A DNA stretch of 8,253 nt from JACZST01 sp036985755 (GTDB taxonomy: Bacteria; Actinomycetota; Acidimicrobiia; Spongiisociales; UBA5794). The DNA is taken from positions 1 through 8,253 of the forward strand of contig BTQG01000100.1 in assembly GCA_036985755.1 (NCBI GenBank), written 5' to 3'. The translations under genes and the position numbers were made by a program. Each line of letters opens with the position of its first letter. Position 1 is the first letter of the stretch. Shown in pieces: positions 1 through 6,038 of this stretch. Under the pieces are notes generated by a model that saw only the letters and a list, made by a program, of their open reading frames with translations, did no database searches and was not told the DNA's origin.

Positions 1-37
1 ACCGCGACGCCCCGCTGGAGTATTTCCGACCACCCTC

Positions 38-1450
38 CTAGGCGGTGTCGGCGCAGCGCAGCATCGCCTCGATGGCCCGGTCGACGTCGTTCTCGTCGCT
101 CGCCCAGTCAGAAACAGAGATCCGCATCAGTCGTTTCCCACCCCAGGTCGTACCACTGAGAAAGGCGGTGCCATCGGCCTGGATGCACGCCACCACTCGA
201 TCGTTGAAGGCGTCGTGGTCCCCGTCGGCGGAGAGCCACTGGACCAGCACCTGGTTGAAGACGACCTCGTTCATCACCTTGGCCCGGTCGCTCTCCTCCA
301 CACGAGTCGCGAACCTCTTGGCCAGCGAGCAGGTCCGATCCACGAGGTCGGCGACTCCCGATCGCCCGAGGGACCGGATCGTGGCGTAGACGCCCAGTCC
401 TCGCGCCCGGCGGGAGAACTCGGGGTTCCAGTCCATCGGGTCCCTGGCCTCTCCGTCGGCGTGGATCAGGTAGGAGGCGTGCACGCTCATGGCCGCACGG
501 TGTGCAGCGGGATGCCGGGTGATGGCGATTCCCGAGTCGTACCCGCAGTTGAGCAGCTTGTGGGCATCCGTGGACCATGAGTCGAGTCGCTCGAGGCCCT
601 CGGTGAGGTAGCGGTGACTCTGAGAGGCCCTGGCCCACAGACCGACCGCGCCGTCTCCATGTACCCATACAGGATTGCCACGATCGCGGTGCCGTTCGGC
701 GGCGTCGGCGACTGCGTCAAAGGGATCGAAGGACCCGGTGTTGAGATCGCCCGACTCCAGGCATACGATGGTTGGTCCCTCCAGGCCGGAGAGAACTTCT
801 TCGAGGGCATCGACATCGATGCGCGATTGTTCGTCGCAGGGCACCTCCACCGCGGTGGCTCCTCCCAGGCCCAGGTAGCGGAGGGCACGCGGGATCGTTG
901 AGTGTCTCTCTGTCTTCACCACGACATGGACCTTCGGGGCCCCCTGAAGGCCATCGGCTTCGACGTCCCACCCGGTGTCGCGAAGGACGTGGTTCCGTGC
1001 CGCGGCGAGACAGGTGAAGTTGGCCATCTGTCCGCCGGTCACGAAGCCGACGGAAGCGTCGCCTGGCAGGTCGAGCAGGTCCAGTAGCCAGCCGGCGGCG
1101 ACCTCTTCCACGACCGACACTCCCGGAGTGCCGGCGTACAGGCCGGCGTTCTGATCCCAGGTGGAAACCAGCAGCTCGGCACCGTATGCGGCGGGGTGCA
1201 GCCCCCCGATCACGAATCCGAAGTATCGACCAGAGGCGTGAGAAGCGAGGAACGGCTCCACATCGCGGGCCAACGTCGCCACCACCTCCTCGGGCTTTGT
1301 TCCGTGCTCGGGCAGCGGGCCGCCCACCAACGAGCGAATCTCATCCGGGTCGGTAGGCCGATACACCGCCCGCTCCGGCAACGACTCGAGATAGCGAGAA
1401 GCGGGGCCCATCGCGGCCTCGATGACCCGCCCCCAGTCTGACTGCCGCAC
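38..1450 (-). CDS. Group II PLP-dependent decarboxylase-like enzyme, substrate unknown
   Basis: Predicted 470-residue cytosolic pyridoxal-phosphate enzyme of the group II decarboxylase (fold type I) family. The PLP lysine is K298 in the motif TDAHKLLN. D266 in WVHGDGAVGLW should pair with the pyridine nitrogen, H183 in ERHSTIPRALRYLG should stack on the ring, and VTGGQMAN (about 137-143) is the phosphate-side glycine loop. RYFGFVIGG (75-83) and the C-terminal RRARGLGVYATIRSLGRSG (347-365) are also typical. The length fits the family. The GTG start at 1450 was chosen because GAAGGG lies 8 nt upstream and the following DWGRVIEAAMGPASRYL looks like the usual N-terminal helix. An ATG at 1411, with GAGG 5 nt upstream, is an alternative. 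Longer versions, up to 1777, would run into the upstream lipoprotein gene and read as non-coding. From memory, relatives carry HVDGAFGLW and DAHKWLN, so this copy differs at a few active-site neighbours. The amino acid decarboxylated, or even that it decarboxylates, is not shown by the sequence. Confidence 0.88.
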   Translation of the reverse strand: MRQSDWGRVIEAAMGPASRYLESLPERAVYRPTDPDEIRSLVGGPLPEHGTKPEEVVATLARDVEPFLASHASGRYFGFVIGGLHPAAYGAELLVSTWDQNAGLYAGTPGVSVVEEVAAGWLLDLLDLPGDASVGFVTGGQMANFTCLAAARNHVLRDTGWDVEADGLQGAPKVHVVVKTERHSTIPRALRYLGLGGATAVEVPCDEQSRIDVDALEEVLSGLEGPTIVCLESGDLNTGSFDPFDAVADAAERHRDRGNPVWVHGDGAVGLWARASQSHRYLTEGLERLDSWSTDAHKLLNCGYDSGIAITRHPAAHRAAMSVHASYLIHADGEARDPMDWNPEFSRRARGLGVYATIRSLGRSGVADLVDRTCSLAKRFATRVEESDRAKVMNEVVFNQVLVQWLSADGDHDAFNDRVVACIQADGTAFLSGTTWGGKRLMRISVSDWASDENDVDRAIEAMLRCADTA

Positions 1451-1513
1451 GCTTGCCACCCTTCGTCGTCGGGAACCGTGCCAGGAGGGCACTGTACCGA
1501 ACCGGTGGTTGGC

Positions 1514-1538
1514 CGGCGGTGACATCATCCCACCGCCG
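1514..1538. repeat. Short inverted repeat between lipoprotein and PLP-enzyme genes
   Basis: An 8-bp perfect stem (CGGCGGTG at 1514-1521 and CACCGCCG at 1531-1538) encloses a 9-nt loop, in the 128-bp gap between the lipoprotein stop (1579) and the PLP-enzyme start (1450). No T-run follows on either strand, so it does not meet the form of an intrinsic terminator. It could still slow polymerase or shape the leader of the downstream gene. In GC-rich DNA a stem of this size can arise by chance. The rest of the gap holds only the ribosome binding site of the PLP-enzyme gene. Confidence 0.35.
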
Positions 1539-1578
1539 CCGACGCCGTGATCTTCGGTGACTGGGAGCGGCCGGGTAC

Positions 1579-2487
1579 CTAGGCCAAGCTCTCGAAGTAG
1601 TCGGCGAGATTGCTGCTGAGCTTTGCCGAAAGTTCTGGTACGCGGGTGGCGAAATCCAATAGCTCTTCGAACAGCTCGACAATCTCGGTGGGGTCTTCGA
1701 GGGCGTCGGCCATCCGGGAGTACAGGTCGATGGCGTCGGTGAGGAGCTGGAGCTGCTCTTCGTGGAGCGCCGACCATGCTTGGGGTGGGGTGATGGCCGA
1801 GTAGTCCGCCTCGAGGGCCACCATGGCGCTGGTCGTGGTGTCGAGCAGGTCGGCCATCTCATCGACGGTCGATACGGCAGACAATTGTGATCCGATCGTC
1901 TCCATCAGCTGCGATGCCGGCGACGTGCGCAAGGCAAGGAGCTCGATGATGTAGCGGCTCTCCGGATCCTCCCTCCCTGCAAGCACCTGCTCGACGATGT
2001 TCGCCGCCTCGAAAGCCAGCTCGAAGCTTTCCTGAAGGAGCTCACCGACCAAAGCGAGCATGTCCCGGCTTGCCTGCAGCACTTGCTCGGGGTCACCGCT
2101 GCCAGACGCTTCCTGCAGAGCGCGATTGCCGGCGATGCTCTGCTCGATCATGGCCGCCGTCCTGGTGTGGAAGTCGGCGGCGCCGGCGGGCGGATCGATT
2201 GCGCTCAGCGCGGCCAGGTAGTCCTCAAGGAGGACGAGCACCGCCGCCTGTTGCTCGGCGGTAGCTTGCGGCGAGCCCTCGGCGATGTCTTGGAAACTGG
2301 GCATGGCGGCCGCCTGTTCCGCGAGCAGCTCACCGGTGAGGCGGTAGGTCGTCGCCAGATAGGCCGCCAGCTCGCGTGACTCGGCGTCGAGACCCGCCGT
2401 CTCCGCCGCCGGGGATGCGCACGAGGTCGCTGCCACCAGCAGGGCCAATCCAACAAGGGCAAGCCTCATGGGCCAAACGCTACTCAC
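1579..2487 (-). CDS. Predicted lipoprotein with two copies of a helical unit, function unknown
   Basis: This 302-residue protein begins with a lipoprotein-type signal: a short basic start (MRLA), a hydrophobic core LVGLALLVAA, then ATSC with C23 as the likely lipidated residue. C23 is the only cysteine. Alanine at -3 of the lipobox is less usual than leucine, so the call is good but not certain. The mature part is strongly acidic, Ala/Leu/Glu-rich and apparently all helical, with no enzyme motif I recognise. Two stretches look like repeats of one unit: 90-150 and 225-285 each have an I-x-PP motif (97-100 and 232-235), a His seven residues later (H107 and H242), then a DP about 30 residues after the PP. 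The GTG start at 2487 is assigned with moderate confidence; an in-frame ATG at 2469 would give a shorter signal. Neither has a clear Shine-Dalgarno. The gene lies 65 bp downstream of the chaperone gene, and I saw no convincing promoter in that gap. It may be anchored outside the membrane, possibly as a binding or scaffold protein. Confidence 0.8.
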   Translation of the reverse strand: MSSVWPMRLALVGLALLVAATSCASPAAETAGLDAESRELAAYLATTYRLTGELLAEQAAAMPSFQDIAEGSPQATAEQQAAVLVLLEDYLAALSAIDPPAGAADFHTRTAAMIEQSIAGNRALQEASGSGDPEQVLQASRDMLALVGELLQESFELAFEAANIVEQVLAGREDPESRYIIELLALRTSPASQLMETIGSQLSAVSTVDEMADLLDTTTSAMVALEADYSAITPPQAWSALHEEQLQLLTDAIDLYSRMADALEDPTEIVELFEELLDFATRVPELSAKLSSNLADYFESLA

Positions 2488-2552
2488 AGTTAGCCCGAGT
2501 TCAAGGGCCCATACTGATCATTTCGACAATAGTCACCGCTGCGAGGTCGCCT

Positions 2553-3314
2553 TCAGGCCAGGATGTGCATCGTGTGTTCGGCCCGGTTGCCCAGGTCGCG
2601 CCACAGCGCCGCCGATCCGGGGTGGGCCTCCGCCAAGACCCGCCATCTTCGGGCAGCGGTTTCGTATCGAGTCGCCAGCGCCTCTCGAAAAGCGGGCTCA
2701 GCCACCCGTATTGCATCCAGTTCTCTGGCAGGGCCCTTCGAGATGCCCTCATCGCCGTCGAGCAGCACCCGGCCCGACCACAACGAGCACAGGTGGCGGG
2801 CCAGCGGCTCCGTGGCTTCGAGCGGCCCAAATGTATCTTCTCCGGGGACGGATAGTCCCTCCGATCCGGTGAGCGCAGGGGCAATCCGCATCGCATCGCC
2901 GAGCTCGAGGATGGCATCCCGGTCGCGTTTCGCCGCGGTCTCGGGATAGGCGCGGCCGACGGCATCGAGCCAGGGCACCGCCCAGTGGGCGATCCGGTCT
3001 CCGAGGAGGAGTCGTCTGCTGTCGTAGGCGTGCATGGCGAGGTCCGGCACATCGTCCGCCCATGCCCCGGCCTCGGTTTCGGCGAGGGTGGCGGCGAACC
3101 GGGCCAACTCGTCGAGGTGAGGGCGCGACAGGGTGAATCCCCAATCGGCGGTGCGCCGGCGGAGGTCACCGGCCGGGTCGTAGAAGAGCACAACGGCGTG
3201 CTCGCCCGGCGGCAGGTCGGCATAGATATCCGGCGCAGACTCGGGTCTCCAGCGATGGCAGAGCCCGCGCCAGAACTCGGCCTCGGCGGCGCTGCGCTCA
3301 GAAGCGGTAGGCAT
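2553..3314 (-). CDS. TorD/NarJ-like molybdoenzyme maturation chaperone
   Basis: Predicted 253-residue, soluble, mostly helical protein with no cysteine motif apart from scattered C19 and C176. It is read as a TorD/DmsD/NarJ-superfamily chaperone. The segment RLLLGDRIAHWAVPWLDAV (101-119) resembles the family's conserved H-x3-W-xP core, followed by LARHLCSLW (171-179) and a C-terminal four-helix-like stretch. Such proteins bind one molybdoenzyme apoprotein, assist insertion of the Mo cofactor and hold back assembly until it is complete. Context is the strongest evidence: its ATG at 3314 lies inside the last codons of the catalytic-subunit gene, a 17-bp overlap without a strong Shine-Dalgarno, which implies translational coupling. 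The family is very divergent, so sequence alone would not settle the call. Because the partner has no Tat signal, the role is probably cofactor insertion, as for NarJ with NarG, rather than Tat proofreading. Confidence 0.72.
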   Translation of the reverse strand: MPTASERSAAEAEFWRGLCHRWRPESAPDIYADLPPGEHAVVLFYDPAGDLRRRTADWGFTLSRPHLDELARFAATLAETEAGAWADDVPDLAMHAYDSRRLLLGDRIAHWAVPWLDAVGRAYPETAAKRDRDAILELGDAMRIAPALTGSEGLSVPGEDTFGPLEATEPLARHLCSLWSGRVLLDGDEGISKGPARELDAIRVAEPAFREALATRYETAARRWRVLAEAHPGSAALWRDLGNRAEHTMHILA

Positions 3315-6033
3315 CCGGGGTCGGCTTCACCGGGCGGTCGAGCCACATCGGTCGCCGGGTGCCGTCGGGCCCCGGGCCCGGCTTCGCCTTCGTTAGCCAT
3401 TCTTCGAACACGGCGGTGCTCTTGGTGGTGTCGACCACGATGTCGCCGTAGCGGTCGCCGTCGGCGGCGGCGGTCAACCGGACTCGCTGATGCCAGGCGT
3501 GCTGTCCCGAGACCGGGTCGGGGTGGACAGGAAAGGCGAGGTTCTGATTGACGCCGGGATCACGCCACCAGATCCGGCTCGAGTCGGGGTCATCGGACTC
3601 GAACGGCTCGATGCCCTTTCGTTGGCGGAGCCTCCATCGACCATCGCCCAGCCGCTCTATGGCAACGAGCGCTGAGGACCAGCGCTCGTTGCCTTGTTTA
3701 TCGTCGAGCCGCCACCGGCCCAGGTGATGCGAGGCGGCGACGACGCCGGGCCGAATCCCCTCGGTGCGCCACACCCGCATCACGAACCAACCGATGTCGG
3801 TGGTGAGGCGCACCATCTGACCGGTCTCGAAGCCGAGAGCGTCGGCGTCGGCAGGGTTCATCCACAACGGGTGCCCGTGGCTGATCTCGTACAGGTACTT
3901 GGCATTGCCCGACCGGGTGTGGATGAGGGTCGGCAATCGGAAGATCGGGAGCAGGATCCGCTCGTTCCCTGCCAGATCGAGCTCGCGCCAATTGACGTGT
4001 GAGCGCAGATAGGTCGGGATGGCCTCGTCCGTCCACCCCCAGTCGTCCATCGTCTTGGAGTACCACTCCAGCTTCTTGGAGGGGGATTTGAAGCCCGTCT
4101 TCAGCTCGCCATCGATTTCGACCGCATTATCCGGGTCCGCAGCCGGGCGCTCGTGCACCTCGTAGACATCGCGCGCCACCTCGAACGCCCCGTACTTACG
4201 CATGTACTCGAGCGGGTTCAGCCCCTCTGCCGAGGCGGCATCGGGCAGACCGGGAACCGAGTTCTCGAACATCCAGCCGTAATACTCATCGACGGTCACC
4301 GGGCGGCTTGGATCGTTTGGCGACTCGAACCACTTCCTGATGCCGAGCGAGCCGTCTGGATCGATGTGCCAGGAAAGGTCGATCCAAAACTCGGTCTCCT
4401 CCCACACCTCCCCGGGGTTGGCCTCATAGGTGCGGTGATACGTCTTGCCGTCGCGTTCACCGGCGACTCGCAGCACGGGTTGGCGGAACCCGAGCCACTG
4501 GGCGGCATGGGTCTCATAGGAGTGGGTGTCGTGGCGCTCGGCGGCGACCCCCATCGGCAGCACATAGTCGGCGTACCAGGCGGACTCCGACCAGGTGGGT
4601 GTCAATGCAACGTGCAGACCGACCTTGTCCTCGTCGGTGAGCATCTCGAGCCAGGAGAACCCGTCGGGGTTGGTCCAGATCGGGTTGTACACCCTGGTGA
4701 AATACACGTCGAGCTTTCCCCGACCCTGGTTGATCAGGTGGGGAAGGAGGATGCTCATCTCATGGTGGGCAAGGGGGTACTCGATCGGCCACAGCAGCTC
4801 GTTCCACCGGCTGTGCGGCGGCGGCATGTTCCAGTGCGCCGGCTTGAACTTGCCCCAGCCGGCCGGTGACGTGCCCCCCTCGGTGCCGACGCTGCCGGTG
4901 AGAACGTGGAGGAACTGGAGAGTCCTTGCCGCCTGCCACCCGCCGAGGTTGCCCGATCCGGTCGCACGCCAGGTGTGGGAGGCGAAACGATGCCCAGCGT
5001 CTGCGATCTCCCTGGCCACCGCCACCACCTGGTCGGGCGAGATGCCGCACTCCTCGGCGACCCACTCAGGCGTGTACTCCTGGTACGTCTCCTTGAGAGC
5101 ATCGATGTAGGACTCGTAGGTGACCGGGCGATCGGGGAAACGGCCGGCAAGCGAGTCTTCCCAGTTGACCCAGCGCCGCATGAACTCGTGGTCGATGGCG
5201 TCCCATTCCAGTAGCAGCCTGGCCATGGCGAGGAACAGGGCGGCTTCGGTCCCGGGCCAGGTCGACAGCCAGTAGTCGGACATCGCTGCGGTGTTCGACA
5301 ACCGGGGGTCGATCGTGGCCAGCTTGGCCCCGCCGCGCCGCGCCTCGGTGATCCGTTGGGCGTGGGGGTTGAAGTAGTGCCCGGTCTCCAGGTGCGCCGA
5401 CAACAGCAGGATGAACTTGGCGTTGGCGAAGTCGGCGGAGGGGCGGTCGTAACCCGACCACATGGCGTACCCGACCCTGGCCCCTGCCGAGCAGATGTTG
5501 GTGTGCGAGTTGTGGCCGTCTACGCCCCATGCCTTGAGGGTGCGGTCCATGAAGCCGTCTTCTCCCGGGCGGCCGACGTGGTACATGATCTCGTCATGGC
5601 GCCCCTCACGGATGGCCAGGTTGATGCGCCCACCGATGTCGGAGAGCGCCTCTTCCCAGGTCACCCGCTCCCATTCGCCCGATCCCCTGGGCCCGCTGCG
5701 CCGCATCGGGTACAGGATGCGCTCCGGATCGTTGACCTGGTTGATGGTTGCCGGGCCTTTGGCGCAGTTTCGCCCACGCGATCCTGGATGGGCCGGGTTG
5801 CCTTCGAACCTGCGGATCTCGCCGCTGTCCTTGTCCACGTAGGCCAGCAGCCCGCAGGCCGACTCGCAATTGAAGCAGGTGGTCGGAACCAGCCGGTAGC
5901 GATTGCGTACTCGCTTCGGCCAGGCCTTGGCGTCGTATTCCTCCCAGTCGTCCCAGCGGTCTGGCGGGGGGTAGCTGGTGAGACCGCCACTGGTGACGAG
6001 GCGGGGGATCTCGATGTCTTGTGGTTCCATCAT
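3298..6033 (-). CDS. Molybdopterin oxidoreductase catalytic subunit (DMSO reductase superfamily), no Tat signal
   Basis: A 911-residue bis-MGD (Mo or W) oxidoreductase. The N-terminal [4Fe-4S] site is C53-x2-C56-x3-C60-x29-C90, with K92 just after it, as expected for electron transfer to the pterin. C181 in HTNICSAGARVGY is the probable metal ligand. GAKLATIDPRLSNTAAMSDYW and PGTEAAL (236-266) are standard cofactor-domain motifs, as is LTGSVGTEGG (378-387). The dinucleotide-binding C-terminal domain covers about 690-911, with HTRSGNAKYLYEISHGHPLW (705-724) and SHHLGRWRL. The first 50 residues lack a twin-arginine motif and any hydrophobic segment, so the protein is predicted cytoplasmic. Two adjacent ATGs (6033 and 6030) follow TGAGAGGA, which also contains the stop of the upstream gene; the second has the better spacing. 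The fused Fe-S/NrfD gene is 5 bp upstream and the chaperone gene overlaps its 3' end, so these form one complex. Substrate is unknown: sulfur oxyanions, formate-like or N/S-oxide substrates all occur in this superfamily. Confidence 0.93.
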   Translation of the reverse strand: MMEPQDIEIPRLVTSGGLTSYPPPDRWDDWEEYDAKAWPKRVRNRYRLVPTTCFNCESACGLLAYVDKDSGEIRRFEGNPAHPGSRGRNCAKGPATINQVNDPERILYPMRRSGPRGSGEWERVTWEEALSDIGGRINLAIREGRHDEIMYHVGRPGEDGFMDRTLKAWGVDGHNSHTNICSAGARVGYAMWSGYDRPSADFANAKFILLLSAHLETGHYFNPHAQRITEARRGGAKLATIDPRLSNTAAMSDYWLSTWPGTEAALFLAMARLLLEWDAIDHEFMRRWVNWEDSLAGRFPDRPVTYESYIDALKETYQEYTPEWVAEECGISPDQVVAVAREIADAGHRFASHTWRATGSGNLGGWQAARTLQFLHVLTGSVGTEGGTSPAGWGKFKPAHWNMPPPHSRWNELLWPIEYPLAHHEMSILLPHLINQGRGKLDVYFTRVYNPIWTNPDGFSWLEMLTDEDKVGLHVALTPTWSESAWYADYVLPMGVAAERHDTHSYETHAAQWLGFRQPVLRVAGERDGKTYHRTYEANPGEVWEETEFWIDLSWHIDPDGSLGIRKWFESPNDPSRPVTVDEYYGWMFENSVPGLPDAASAEGLNPLEYMRKYGAFEVARDVYEVHERPAADPDNAVEIDGELKTGFKSPSKKLEWYSKTMDDWGWTDEAIPTYLRSHVNWRELDLAGNERILLPIFRLPTLIHTRSGNAKYLYEISHGHPLWMNPADADALGFETGQMVRLTTDIGWFVMRVWRTEGIRPGVVAASHHLGRWRLDDKQGNERWSSALVAIERLGDGRWRLRQRKGIEPFESDDPDSSRIWWRDPGVNQNLAFPVHPDPVSGQHAWHQRVRLTAAADGDRYGDIVVDTTKSTAVFEEWLTKAKPGPGPDGTRRPMWLDRPVKPTPDAYRF
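3661..3693. repeat. Perfect 33-bp inverted repeat within the molybdoenzyme gene
   Basis: The arms GGCAACGAGCGCT (3661-3673) and AGCGCTCGTTGCC (3681-3693) are exact reverse complements, 13 bp each, around the 7-nt loop GAGGACC. It falls in codons 781-791 of the catalytic gene (residues GNERWSSALVA), in the dinucleotide-binding domain. On the plus strand the hairpin is followed directly by TTGTTTAT, giving the shape of an intrinsic terminator for antisense transcription. On the coding strand no T-run follows, so it should not stop the gene's own transcript. It could act on antisense transcription or mRNA stability, or be a chance product of codon choice. Confidence 0.6.
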
Positions 6034-6038
6034 TCCTC

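Noticed and set aside
1..37. Possible start of a next gene after the PLP enzyme
   Set aside because: TAGGAGGGTG contains a GTG, but it touches the GGAGG with no spacer, and only 11 codons remain in the window, too little to support a call.
1451..1777. N-terminal extension of the PLP enzyme up to 1777, including ATGs near 1528
   Set aside because: The segment is Arg/Pro-rich and partly overlaps the lipoprotein gene in another frame. The GTG at 1450 has a well-spaced GAAGGG and leads straight into the family-like N-terminal helix.
2488..2552. Promoter candidates (GTGACT, TTGTCG, TATGGG, TAACTG) before the lipoprotein
   Set aside because: No pair has both acceptable sequence and 16-18 bp spacing, so I did not annotate a promoter there.
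2501..3400. A 299-codon minus-strand frame overlapping the chaperone gene
   Set aside because: It runs in another frame across the end of the catalytic gene and the whole chaperone gene. Its Pro/Arg/Ser-rich sequence is typical of an off-frame reading, whereas the 2553-3314 frame has balanced composition and family-like helices.
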